Below are positions 1 through 8,448 of a DNA stretch of 51,941 bases, piece after piece. Every line of letters begins with the position of its first letter. Position 1 is the stretch's first letter. The notes beneath the pieces were generated by a model that saw only the letters and a program-made list of their open reading frames with translations, was not told the DNA's origin and searched no databases. Source of the DNA: an uncultured Planctomycetaceae bacterium (GTDB lineage Bacteria; Planctomycetota; Planctomycetia; Gemmatales; Gemmataceae); the NCBI GenBank assembly GCA_903960945.1, contig CAJCCR010000410.1, positions 1-51,941 of the forward strand. Reading direction: 5' to 3'. The position numbers and the translations under genes were made by a program.

Positions 1-2631
1 GATGTGCGAACTTTTTTTGATTGGGTAGTAAAGCCCAGCCTCCGGAAAGTCCCTGGAGTTGCAGAAATCAACGCGTGGGGTGGCGAAAAAAAACAATACC
101 AGATACGCATTGATCCTGATAGGCTGATTACTTACGACATTTCTTTTGAGCAAGTGGTTGACGCCATCAAGGCCACCAACATGAATGCTGGGGGAAGCAA
201 CATTAACCGGGGTACGGAAACTCTGATCATTCAGGGAATTGCTCGAACTACAACCTTGGATGAAATACGCAATATCGTGGTGGGTATCAAGAAAGACATC
301 CCGATACATGTTTCTGACGTTGCTGTAGTAATGGTTGGAAATGAGAGTAGGTTGGGTGCGATTAGTTACATGGGAAAAGGTGAAAGCGTAATGGGGCTGG
401 GTTTCATGCTGATCGGGGAAAGCAGCAATGCTGTTACCCACCGTCTTAAAGATAAATATGAAACAATTAAGGCCAGCCTTCCCAAAGATATCAAAATGGA
501 TATTGCTTATGACCGCACCGAGTTGGTGGACAAAGTGATCGGTACGGTAAGAGGGAATTTGTTTGAAGGTGGCCTTCTGGTAATTGCCATTCTTTTCATT
601 TTTTTGGGGAACCTGAGGGCGGGAATTGTTGTTGCAACTGCAATTCCTTTTTCGATGTTTTTTGCATTCAATGGAATGATGGCGTTTGGGATCGCAGGCA
701 GTTTATTAAGCTTGGGTGCAATCGATTTTGGGATGGTTGTAGATAGTTCTGTGGTTTTGGTAGAGCACCTTATGAGCAGGATGGGCGAGGAGGGCGCAGA
801 AAAACGCAACCGACTCGAACTTATTTACGAAGCTGCAATGGAAGTGCGAATGCCCACCCTTTTTGGTGAGCTAATTATTATCATTGTTTATCTTCCAATT
901 TTGACACTCGAGGGCGTTGAAGGAAAGTTGTTCAGGCCAATGGCCCTCACTGTTGTTTTTGCGCTTGTTGGCTCCTTGATTTTGTCGCTCACTCTTATCC
1001 CCGCACTTGCCTCGCTACTTTTGCCCAAGAAAATGAGCCATTCGGACCCTATAGTTGTGCGGATTGCGGTTTGGATCTATAGGCCATTATTGAAGTTGGT
1101 TTTGAGATTCCGCATTGCTGCAATTCTAATTGTGGTGTGTGTAAGTTTGGTGGCAGTAATGATGGCCAGATCGCTTGGATCGGAGTTTATTCCGAAACTT
1201 TCGGAGGGTGCGATTGTAATCAATATTTTTAGGCCTGTTGGCACAAGTATCCAAGAAGCAGTGCGTTACAACACCAAGTTAGAAAAAATGGTTCTTGCAG
1301 CCTTCCCTGATGAAGTGAAAAGGGTTTGGAGCCGACTGGGCTCGCCTGAAGTTGCAACCGACCCGATGGGCCCTGAAGAAACCGATTTTTTTATTACGCT
1401 CAATCCCCGAGAGAAATGGACCAAAGCCAAGACACAGGAAGAACTAATAGGCCTTGTTGATGGATTAATAAAGCCCTTGATTGGCCAGGAATATTCGTTT
1501 ACCCAGCCCATTGAGCAGCGGGTGAATGAAATGATTTCCGGAGTTCGTGCGGATGTTGCTGTTAAAATATTTGGTGATGATTTCGAGGTGTTGAAGAAGA
1601 AGGCAGAACAGGTTGAACAAATATTAAAAAACATCCAAGGTGCTGAAGATATACTTGTAGAGCCCGTGAGTGGGCAACCTGTGTTGCAGATTAAATTGAA
1701 GCAGGAACAACTTGCGATTCATGGTCTTGCTGCCAAAAATGTGCTGCAACATATTGAAACCTTGGGCAGTCAGCCTTTGGGCGAAATTCTCGAGGGGGAA
1801 CAACGTTTTCCTTTGGTTGCAAAGTTCCCTGATAATCTCAGATCTAGACCAGAAGCTGTGGGGGCATTAATCGTGACAAGTGCGAGTGGTGAAAAAATCC
1901 CTCTTGCAGGAATTGCAGACATCCAAGAAATTCGCGGACCTTCAAGAATATCTAGAGAGTGGGGGCAGCGCAGAATAACCATTCAGTGCAATGTTCGAAA
2001 CCGTGATGTCGGAAGCTTTGTTAATGAAGCTCAGAAGCAAATTAAAACCAAAGTGAGTTTTCCAACAAGCAGATACAGGGTTGAATGGGGCGGGCAATTC
2101 GAACAACTCGCTGCTGCCAAATCCAGACTAGCGGTCATCGTTCCCATTTCACTCTTGATGATTATCTTTCTTCTTTATCTCACCTATAGAAATATGATCG
2201 ATACCATGATTGTTTTCACATCAGTGCCCCTGGCATGCATAGGAGGCGTCGCGGCACTTTGGTTTAGGCAGATGCCTTTTTCCATATCCGCTGCAGTTGG
2301 ATTTATCGCCCTTTTTGGGCTTGGGGTCCTTAATGGTATGCTGCTGGTTACTTTTATCAGGCAGCTAAGGGCGGAAGGGATGGCGCTTTTGCTGGCTATT
2401 GAAAACGCTGGTGTTACCCGCCTTCGAGCAGTGCTTATGACTGCATTAGTTGCAGGATTTGGCTTTATTCCAATGGCTTTTAGCGATGGGGTAGGGGCAG
2501 AGGTTCAACGACCCCTAGCAAGCGTTGTGATTGGTGGCGTAATAAGTAGCAGCGCACTTACCCTTTTTATTCTTCCTGTGATCTATTCTTTCTTTGCACC
2601 TAAAAAAGTTCCAGCATTGGAGACGAAATAG
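1..2631 (+). CDS. Heavy-metal efflux RND permease, CusA/CzcA family (5' partial)
   Basis: The inner-membrane proton-driven pump of a tripartite metal or cation efflux system. The reading frame is open from base 1 (codons for D-V-R-T-F-F), so the gene runs in from outside the window; about 140-160 N-terminal residues of a roughly 1,040-residue family protein are missing and the GTG at position 4 is not a real start. Visible are the porter-domain segment (VPGVAEINAWGG), the transmembrane block with DFGMVVDSSVVLVEH at about residues 242-256, which carries the acidic proton-relay residues of the HME-RND branch, a second periplasmic loop, and a C-terminal helix bundle ending near FILPVIYSFF. The metal specificity cannot be read from this fragment. 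The membrane-fusion and outer-membrane partners should lie upstream of the window. Confidence 0.93.
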   Translation, partial: DVRTFFDWVVKPSLRKVPGVAEINAWGGEKKQYQIRIDPDRLITYDISFEQVVDAIKATNMNAGGSNINRGTETLIIQGIARTTTLDEIRNIVVGIKKDIPIHVSDVAVVMVGNESRLGAISYMGKGESVMGLGFMLIGESSNAVTHRLKDKYETIKASLPKDIKMDIAYDRTELVDKVIGTVRGNLFEGGLLVIAILFIFLGNLRAGIVVATAIPFSMFFAFNGMMAFGIAGSLLSLGAIDFGMVVDSSVVLVEHLMSRMGEEGAEKRNRLELIYEAAMEVRMPTLFGELIIIIVYLPILTLEGVEGKLFRPMALTVVFALVGSLILSLTLIPALASLLLPKKMSHSDPIVVRIAVWIYRPLLKLVLRFRIAAILIVVCVSLVAVMMARSLGSEFIPKLSEGAIVINIFRPVGTSIQEAVRYNTKLEKMVLAAFPDEVKRVWSRLGSPEVATDPMGPEETDFFITLNPREKWTKAKTQEELIGLVDGLIKPLIGQEYSFTQPIEQRVNEMISGVRADVAVKIFGDDFEVLKKKAEQVEQILKNIQGAEDILVEPVSGQPVLQIKLKQEQLAIHGLAAKNVLQHIETLGSQPLGEILEGEQRFPLVAKFPDNLRSRPEAVGALIVTSASGEKIPLAGIADIQEIRGPSRISREWGQRRITIQCNVRNRDVGSFVNEAQKQIKTKVSFPTSRYRVEWGGQFEQLAAAKSRLAVIVPISLLMIIFLLYLTYRNMIDTMIVFTSVPLACIGGVAALWFRQMPFSISAAVGFIALFGLGVLNGMLLVTFIRQLRAEGMALLLAIENAGVTRLRAVLMTALVAGFGFIPMAFSDGVGAEVQRPLASVVIGGVISSSALTLFILPVIYSFFAPKKVPALETK

Positions 2632-2729
2632 ATTTAATTCTAATCCTTAATTTTGCATGAGTAGAACAGCGAATATGCGCGCAGTTTCTTTACTGCTAAT
2701 TCTTTTGTAAAAAACAATGATCCAAATTG

Positions 2730-3389
2730 TTAATCATCATCCCCATCGGAATCGAAGGAGGAAGATTGGCTTTCTTGAGAAAGGTAGAAAATACGAATCT
2801 TAGCGCTGTCGCGCATCAAATCGATCCTGCCTATTTCAATTCGGTGGATTGGAAGTCCTGTCCTTAGTTTTAAATCTTCAATCAATTGGTTCCGGTTCTC
2901 AGGCTTGATCAATTCAATTTTTTCATAAATGACCATCTGGCTGTTTTCGTGAGGCAGTGTTACCTTGAGATCTAACACAAAAGTTAAAAGCAGCAATACG
3001 CCATTGGAAATAAGTAACTCAGGTAATCCAGTGTCTAAATTGGAAAGAGCATTTAATATTCCAATAGTGACGCTTGTGAGAAGGTAAGCCATTTCCCTGA
3101 TGGGAACAGAAACTGAACGATAGCGGATGATGGAGAAAATCGCAAATAAGCCGAATGCAAAGCCTATCTTGATGGTTGCGCTACTCAGAAGGTAGCAGAT
3201 TATGAAGTTGATGATGTTGAAAAGGAAGAAAGAAAAAAGAAAATCTTTGTTCCTATGTCTAGGGTAATAAATGATTCTGACAAGCAGAAAAATCACAAGT
3301 GCGTTCAGTGCGAAACGGAATCCGAATTCTGCTAAACGGGATCCCCCGAAATAGACGTTGGCACTAAGTATGGGTTCTTCAAAATCCAT
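2730..3389 (-). CDS. DUF4956 membrane protein
   Basis: A 219-residue integral membrane protein of the DUF4956 family, whose biochemical role is not established. Roughly four hydrophobic segments lie between residues 20 and 135, including the family-typical FGLFAIFSIIRYRS stretch, followed by a soluble tail of about 85 residues (IELIKPENRNQLIEDLKLRTG onwards). The ATG overlaps the end of the upstream polyphosphate-polymerase-domain gene by 11 bases and has AAGGAAA six bases ahead of it, so the two are probably translationally coupled. DUF4956 proteins are commonly next to VTC-domain proteins, which suggests a joint role at the membrane, perhaps in polyphosphate handling; that part is inference. 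Confidence 0.85.
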   Translation of the reverse strand: MDFEEPILSANVYFGGSRLAEFGFRFALNALVIFLLVRIIYYPRHRNKDFLFSFFLFNIINFIICYLLSSATIKIGFAFGLFAIFSIIRYRSVSVPIREMAYLLTSVTIGILNALSNLDTGLPELLISNGVLLLLTFVLDLKVTLPHENSQMVIYEKIELIKPENRNQLIEDLKLRTGLPIHRIEIGRIDLMRDSAKIRIFYLSQESQSSSFDSDGDDD

Positions 3390-4191
3390 TTGTTTCCTTG
3401 CTTATTTTTTTAATTAATAGGAGTTCAGGCTTAAAGGCGTTGTGTTTGACCAATTCAAGGATTGCGGTGCCTGTTGCATATTTGCTAAATGAGCCTTGCC
3501 TGATTCCAAGTTTTTTGATGGCTTCAATAAATAGGCATTTTGGAGTTACGCGCCTGCTTTTAACTTCTGCAACAACAAGGTGTGGAAGATCTTTAGCCTC
3601 AACCATATTTTCAAATCTAATATTCATGTCCATTGTTACTTTGATGTTTTCAGACTTGGATACCATGGTGATGCGATCATAGGAAATGGTGATTTTTGGT
3701 TTTAGGCAATAATCTTGGTAACCAAGAGATGCAATGAGTTCACTCTGTGCTTGAGTCAATTCAGATAGAACAGCGGGTTCTTCGGTACGAATCTTTTCAG
3801 TTTTCTTTCTGGAGGTCTTGCACTTTACTTCAAAGAAAACTTTTTGGATGTCGGTGTACTTGCGCCAGCGAACTTTGATTCTTTCGGGTTTGCCATTATG
3901 GTGCATCAAGTAAAGCTTGAAATCATCCGTGTCGAGATACGTACTTTCGTAATGAAAAACAGTCTGGTTTTTGATTTTCAGGACATGGTAGTCGGAAGCC
4001 ATTTGGCTAATAATTGATTCAAGTTTGGAACGGTGGAAAACAAACTTTGAGTCAAACCGGCCAAGCAATTTCATTTTGTCAAGGTCGTCAAGGGCGATGG
4101 TCTTGAATGAATCAAAAATCAAAGGCGGTAAGGAATTGCCTTTGATCGTTGGTGAATCCTGATTATCTTGGGTCGGTTCTTGGAGCATCAT
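3379..4191 (-). CDS. VTC-domain polyphosphate polymerase-like protein
   Basis: A 270-residue protein with the VTC (polyphosphate polymerase) domain across almost its full length. The family tunnel fold uses basic residues to bind nucleotide and growing polyphosphate; here the N-terminal RFDSKFVFHRSKL, the basic KVRWRKY and VFFEVKCKTSR strands, and the late VAEVKSRR strand fit that pattern. There is no SPX domain and no transmembrane segment, so membrane attachment would depend on the overlapping DUF4956 partner. In yeast the homologous Vtc4 domain makes polyphosphate from ATP; activity of bacterial members is less certain. The start ATG at 4191 gives a short unstructured N-terminal tail before the domain. 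Confidence 0.85.
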   Translation of the reverse strand: MMLQEPTQDNQDSPTIKGNSLPPLIFDSFKTIALDDLDKMKLLGRFDSKFVFHRSKLESIISQMASDYHVLKIKNQTVFHYESTYLDTDDFKLYLMHHNGKPERIKVRWRKYTDIQKVFFEVKCKTSRKKTEKIRTEEPAVLSELTQAQSELIASLGYQDYCLKPKITISYDRITMVSKSENIKVTMDMNIRFENMVEAKDLPHLVVAEVKSRRVTPKCLFIEAIKKLGIRQGSFSKYATGTAILELVKHNAFKPELLLIKKISKETNGF

Positions 4192-4230
4192 GCTTTCAGG
4201 TTGATTAAGAAATTCTGTGATAGGTCTACA

Positions 4231-5193
4231 CTATTCGCCATCATGCTTTCGTTTATCCTCTTCATATGCATTCAGGATTTTCTGAACAAGAGGGTTTCGA
4301 ACGATATCCGCTTCGCCTAAATGTATAATTTTAATTCTATCAATATTTTTCAAACGGTTCAAGGCATCTGTTAATCCGCTTTTAGTATGAGGGGGTAAAT
4401 CAACCTGCGTTATATCTCCGGTTACGATAACTTTTGAGCCGTAACCCATTCGAGTAAGAAACATTTTCATTTGTGAAACGGTGGTGTTTTGGGCTTCATC
4501 CATGATGATGACAGCTTGGTTGAGGGTTCGCCCGCGCATGTAAGCAAGAGGTGCGATTTCGATGATATCGTTTTCGAGATATCGTTTAACTTGATCGGGG
4601 TCCATCATGTCATTAAGTGCATCGAAAAGGGGGCGTAGATACGGATTAACTTTGGCTGCGATATCGCCTGGTAGAAAGCCAAGTCGTTCACCCGCTTCGA
4701 CTGCGGGCCTGACGAGAACAATTTTTTTGATCAACCCCTGCCTTAAATTGCTGACTGCCATTGCAACTGCGAGCCAAGTTTTGCCTGTGCCAGCAGGTCC
4801 AACGCAAACCGTAAGATCATTGTCAAGCATGGCTTTGACATAAATGGCTTGCCCATCGGTTCTGGGGCGGAGGAATTTGCCTACAGAATCGGGGAGCTTT
4901 TCGGAGTTATGCGCAGGGCTGATTCTGTCGCCCCCGGAATGAACCACTTCGATGATGGTCCGGACTTCTTCCAAAGAAAGATTTCCCTCATGCCTGAGGC
5001 TTTCGCGCATGCGAGAAATAATTCTTGAAGCCTGATCGATTTGTTCCTGGGTGCCTTTGAAAAGAAGTTGATCGCCCCGACCTAAGACTTGCATATCCAA
5101 GGCCTGTCTGATTTCTTTCAGGAATTGATCCCTATTGCCGGAAAGGAGAACGGATTCTTCTCTGCTATCAAGAGGGATGGCTAAGTCTATCAT
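4231..5193 (-). CDS. PhoH family ATPase
   Basis: A 320-residue cytoplasmic P-loop ATPase of the PhoH (YbeZ-type) family, linked in other bacteria to RNA metabolism and ribosome maturation. The N-terminal 110 residues match the usual PhoH lead-in (LLFKGTQEQIDQASRII); then come Walker A GPAGTGKTWLA (about residue 135) and Walker B VIIMDEAQNT (about residue 230), with VTGDITQVDLP as the sensor-like motif. Length and order are normal. It is the first of a minus-strand run with cdsA, uppS and purA upstream; the 14-base gap to cdsA supports cotranscription. In many bacteria ybeY follows phoH, but no YbeY gene is seen here. Confidence 0.93.
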   Translation of the reverse strand: MIDLAIPLDSREESVLLSGNRDQFLKEIRQALDMQVLGRGDQLLFKGTQEQIDQASRIISRMRESLRHEGNLSLEEVRTIIEVVHSGGDRISPAHNSEKLPDSVGKFLRPRTDGQAIYVKAMLDNDLTVCVGPAGTGKTWLAVAMAVSNLRQGLIKKIVLVRPAVEAGERLGFLPGDIAAKVNPYLRPLFDALNDMMDPDQVKRYLENDIIEIAPLAYMRGRTLNQAVIIMDEAQNTTVSQMKMFLTRMGYGSKVIVTGDITQVDLPPHTKSGLTDALNRLKNIDRIKIIHLGEADIVRNPLVQKILNAYEEDKRKHDGE

Positions 5194-5207
5194 TCAGAGT
5201 TCCTAAT

Positions 5208-6065
5208 TTAATAAAGGAAAAAAAGCCAGGCAATCGGCCCGATTAATAAAAGAGAATCGAGTAGGTCAAGAATGCCGCCAAAGCCAGGAATTACTTGGGA
5301 AGCGTCTTTGGTGCTGAGATCGCGTTTAATAAGGCTCTCGACAAGGTCAGCAAAAACTCCGCCTAACCCAATGATAACGCCAAAAGCAATAGATGCAAGG
5401 GTACAGCAAAGAGGTGTATTTGGGAAAATTTTAGTCCATAAAAAAGCGATCCCAGCAGAGAATAAAATGCCACCAATAAACCCTTCCCACGTTTTCTTGG
5501 GGCTTAGCAAGGGGGTCATCAGATGCCTGCCGAAAAGCTTACCTGTGAAGTAAGCCCCAATATCGCAACACTTGGTTACAGTAATGGTAATGCCTAGGCA
5601 ATAAAGACCAATGTAGGGGTTAATCTCGGATCCTATCCATCGGAGTTGGATTAAGAAGCTAGGTAAAAGGCCTAGATAAACAATAATAAAAGCAGAAAGA
5701 GAAAGATTATTGGTACTAACGCCAGGGGAGCGGAATTTAAACATTTCTATTAAGATAAGGAGGAAGTAAAACGCAATTGCAATGCCTCCGGTTATCTGCC
5801 AAGAATGATATGCAGAAGGAAGCAAATTAGAGTGCGGGATCCAGTTTGAAATAAGAATTGCAGAAACTGCCAGCATGAGAAGATTTTTACTAGGGGTGAG
5901 ATCATGGCTTTTGAAGAGTTCAAGTAATTCTTTAGTAGCTAAAAAGCCACCGCTAACACAAATGAGCAGTAAAAAAGGATACCAAGGCGCAAGAAAAAGG
6001 TCAGCCACCAAAGCGCTAGACATCGCCCCAACAAGCAAAATACCAACGATGATTCTTTTCTTCAT
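5208..6065 (-). CDS. cdsA: Phosphatidate cytidylyltransferase
   Basis: Makes CDP-diacylglycerol from phosphatidic acid and CTP, the branch point for bacterial phospholipids, in the cytoplasmic membrane. The 285-residue protein has about eight hydrophobic segments and the CdsA signature near the C-terminus: SPKKTWEGFIGG (about residues 185-196) and KRDLSTKDASQVIPGFGG followed by LDLLDSLL, with the metal-binding acidic residues. Length is normal. It lies between uppS and phoH on the same strand; uppS-cdsA is a very common pairing because both supply envelope lipid precursors. Confidence 0.95.
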   Translation of the reverse strand: MKKRIIVGILLVGAMSSALVADLFLAPWYPFLLLICVSGGFLATKELLELFKSHDLTPSKNLLMLAVSAILISNWIPHSNLLPSAYHSWQITGGIAIAFYFLLILIEMFKFRSPGVSTNNLSLSAFIIVYLGLLPSFLIQLRWIGSEINPYIGLYCLGITITVTKCCDIGAYFTGKLFGRHLMTPLLSPKKTWEGFIGGILFSAGIAFLWTKIFPNTPLCCTLASIAFGVIIGLGGVFADLVESLIKRDLSTKDASQVIPGFGGILDLLDSLLLIGPIAWLFFLY

Positions 6066-6123
6066 GGTATCGTGATACCAGAAAAATGAGATACAAGTTT
6101 AATAGAAAATGCTAGGTATCGCA

Positions 6124-6858
6124 TTAACTTTTGAGGCCTCCGAATCGCCTTTCCCGTTTGGAATAATCACTCAAGGAGGCATGCAAGGTTGCAATATCGA
6201 AGTCGGGCCAGGGCTTTTCAGTGACCCATATCTCTGCATAAGATATCTGCCAGAGTAAAAAATTACTGACGCGCATTTCGCCCGCAGTGCGAATAAGGAG
6301 ATCTGGGTCGGGCATACCGCTAGTGTTTAACGAAGAAGAAATTACTGATTCATCAATGCTATTGACGGAAATGGAACCATCTTTGATAAGTGATGCGATC
6401 TTTTGGACAGCATCAACGATTTCTTGTCTGCCCCCGTAATTGATCGCCAAGCATAACCCCATTCCCGTGTTATCCCTGCAAACTCTAATCGTTTCATCAA
6501 TTTCATGCTGAACAGAACTAGGCAGCATTTCTTTTCTGCCGATGGTGCTGAATCGGATATTCTTTTCTAGAAGAAGGGGCCTTTCTTGGACCAAATAGCA
6601 TTCAAGAAGTTGCATGAGGAAATCAAGTTCAGGCTGAGGCCTTTTCCAGTTCTCACTGCTGAAACAAAAAAGGGTGAGTTGGTGTATGCCAATGCGGGAG
6701 CATTCTTCAACAATGCTTCTGACCGTTTGCATGCCTTGGGCATGGCCTTCAACCCGTGGTAATCCCTTAAGCTTGGCCCATCGACCATTACCATCCATGA
6801 TGATTGCAATATGTGCGGGTAGCCTAGACGGATCGAACTCTCCCAAAGGGGAATCCAT
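6124..6858 (-). CDS. uppS: Isoprenyl transferase (undecaprenyl diphosphate synthase)
   Basis: Condenses isopentenyl diphosphate onto farnesyl diphosphate in cis to make the C55 carrier lipid for peptidoglycan and other envelope polymers. The catalytic segment IAIIMDGNGRWAK lies about 18 residues after the ATG chosen here, as in E. coli UppS; later motifs include LTLFCFSSENWKRP, NYGGRQEIV and the RTAGEMRVSNFLLWQ segment. The frame is open to a GTG at 6903 that would add 15 residues, but the ATG at 6858 gives a family-typical 244 residues. It sits between purA and cdsA on the same strand. Confidence 0.93.
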   Translation of the reverse strand: MDSPLGEFDPSRLPAHIAIIMDGNGRWAKLKGLPRVEGHAQGMQTVRSIVEECSRIGIHQLTLFCFSSENWKRPQPELDFLMQLLECYLVQERPLLLEKNIRFSTIGRKEMLPSSVQHEIDETIRVCRDNTGMGLCLAINYGGRQEIVDAVQKIASLIKDGSISVNSIDESVISSSLNTSGMPDPDLLIRTAGEMRVSNFLLWQISYAEIWVTEKPWPDFDIATLHASLSDYSKRERRFGGLKS

Positions 6859-6922
6859 GTTAGAAGTTTTCTGAATAGTCTGAGACCTAGTCAAATAAGG
6901 CACTCCCGCAACTTTGGTCGTT

Positions 6923-8218
6923 TTATACCCGACCGGTGAAAATCGTCTGAGACCTTTCTGGGCCTACAGATATTAGCTTAACAGGAAGCTCAAGAATATC
7001 ACCAATTCTATCAGCATATTTTCTTGCAGCGGAAGGTAAATCCGAAAGCTTTGAGGCAGTAGTCAATGGTTCATTCCAACCTTGCAAGGTCTCATAAATG
7101 GGCTTACAACGCTCAAGCTCTCTAGCATCCGTAGGGAAATAAGTGATACGGTCGCCATCAAGTTCGTATGCAGTTGCGATTTTCAATTCTGAAAACCCAG
7201 CAAGTACATCCAAAAGCATGACGCAAATTTCATCCACCCCATTGATCATGGAGGAATGCCTAGCAGCAACAGCATCAAACCAACCACAGCGTCTGGGCCT
7301 GCCTGTTACGGTGCCAAATTCCTTGCCGATTTTTCGGATTCGTTCGCCTAAACCATCAGGGCCGTCATCAAGTTCGGTGGGGAAGGGGCCTTTGCCAACA
7401 CGAGTGGTGTAGGCTTTAAGGATACCAATAACTTTGGTTACGTATCTGGAAGGCAAGCCAGAACCCGAACCAATACCAGCGGTGATACTATTGGAACTGG
7501 TTACAAAGGGAAAACTTCCATGATCAACATCGAGGAGGCTGCCTTGGGCCCCTTCAAACAAAATGTTTTTGCCAGCTTTGAATTCTTGATGAAGCAAAGT
7601 GACGGTGTTGGTGAGATGTGGTTTCAAAAACTGACCATGCTCATGAAATTCATCAGCAAGCTTTGCAGCATCAAACTGAACCGCATCATGATTGAAGCCA
7701 CGAAGCAGCTTGTTTTTAAAATCAACAACAGAATCAAGGCGTTCTTTTAAATGGGCATGCTGGGTGAGTTCGCCTGTTCGAATTGCGTGTACTCTCCCAA
7801 CTTTATCTTGGTAACAAGGCCCAATGCCTCTACCAGTGGTTCCGATGCCTTGGCCCTGCTTTGATTCAGTAATTTTTTCCTGTTCAACATGATAGGGGAA
7901 AATCACATGAGCCCGATCGCTGATCACTAACCTCTTGCCAATATCAATGTCGTTTTTAAGAAGTTGTGAAATTTCTTCACGCAATCTAGTGGGGTTGATG
8001 ACCACGCCATTGCCTATGATCGATATCACCTCGGGGCGGATGACTCCCGTGGGTAGAATCGAAAGCTTGAAAGTTTTATTCCCGGTCATGACGGTATGGC
8101 CAGCGTTGGGGCCGCCATTATAACGGACCACGATATCGTGATGATCGGTAAGGACATCAACGACTTTACCCTTGGCCTCATCACCCCATTGAAGTCCAAC
8201 AACACAGGTGCAAGGCAT
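6923..8218 (-). CDS. purA: Adenylosuccinate synthetase
   Basis: Catalyses the GTP-dependent joining of IMP and aspartate, the first committed step from IMP to AMP, in the cytoplasm. The 431-residue sequence is full length: the N-terminal loop GLQWGDEAKGKVVD, the IMP-binding NGGPNAGHTV with the catalytic histidine, GTTGRGIGPCYQDK, and the C-terminal base-recognition end SVGPERSQTIF. The ATG at 8218 lies at the usual distance from the first motif. The roughly 110-base leader upstream contains two hairpins, the second followed by a T-run (see separate entry), so expression may be attenuated. The next gene, uppS, begins within about 65 bases. Confidence 0.97.
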   Translation of the reverse strand: MPCTCVVGLQWGDEAKGKVVDVLTDHHDIVVRYNGGPNAGHTVMTGNKTFKLSILPTGVIRPEVISIIGNGVVINPTRLREEISQLLKNDIDIGKRLVISDRAHVIFPYHVEQEKITESKQGQGIGTTGRGIGPCYQDKVGRVHAIRTGELTQHAHLKERLDSVVDFKNKLLRGFNHDAVQFDAAKLADEFHEHGQFLKPHLTNTVTLLHQEFKAGKNILFEGAQGSLLDVDHGSFPFVTSSNSITAGIGSGSGLPSRYVTKVIGILKAYTTRVGKGPFPTELDDGPDGLGERIRKIGKEFGTVTGRPRRCGWFDAVAARHSSMINGVDEICVMLLDVLAGFSELKIATAYELDGDRITYFPTDARELERCKPIYETLQGWNEPLTTASKLSDLPSAARKYADRIGDILELPVKLISVGPERSQTIFTGRV

Positions 8219-8277
8219 ACTAGTTCACCATATCTTAAAAAGGAAAGGGATTGCCCCATGAAAAAAACACACACAAG

Positions 8278-8305
8278 AAAAAAGCCCAAGACGCCTGTCT
8301 CGGGC
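8278..8305 (-). terminator. Terminator-like hairpin in the purA leader
   Basis: On the minus strand GCCC-G-AGAC-AGGC-GTCT-T-GGGC forms a stem of two 4-bp blocks around one mismatch, followed directly by TTTTTTC. It points toward purA, not away from it, and lies about 60 bases before the purA ATG, downstream of a candidate promoter, so it looks like an attenuator rather than an ordinary gene-end terminator. A smaller hairpin (GATAC/GTATC) precedes it at 8309-8328. Confidence 0.6.
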
Positions 8306-8337
8306 AATGATACCTTAAAAAGAGTATCCGACATCAA

Positions 8338-8366
8338 TTCTTATTTAGAAACTATGGTTAAGTCAA
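8338..8366 (-). promoter_or_regulatory. Candidate sigma-70 promoter for purA
   Basis: TTGACT (8361-8366) and TAAGAA (8338-8343) are separated by 17 bases and face purA. Transcription from here would give a leader of about 110 bases that includes the two hairpins described separately. Confidence 0.45.
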
Positions 8367-8448
8367 GCATATAGTTATGATAGAGTGCAGGAAGTGAAAG
8401 AGATCCGCCAAGAAGGTTTCCAAAGGCCTTTATATCGGGAGATGAATT

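Noticed and set aside
6859-6903. Upstream GTG start for uppS
   Set aside because: The ATG at 6858 places the catalytic motif at the usual distance and gives the usual length.
8258-8374. 38-codon plus-strand ORF with AAGGAAAGGG ahead
   Set aside because: It lies fully across the purA promoter and leader hairpins and resembles no family; the leader reading explains the region better.
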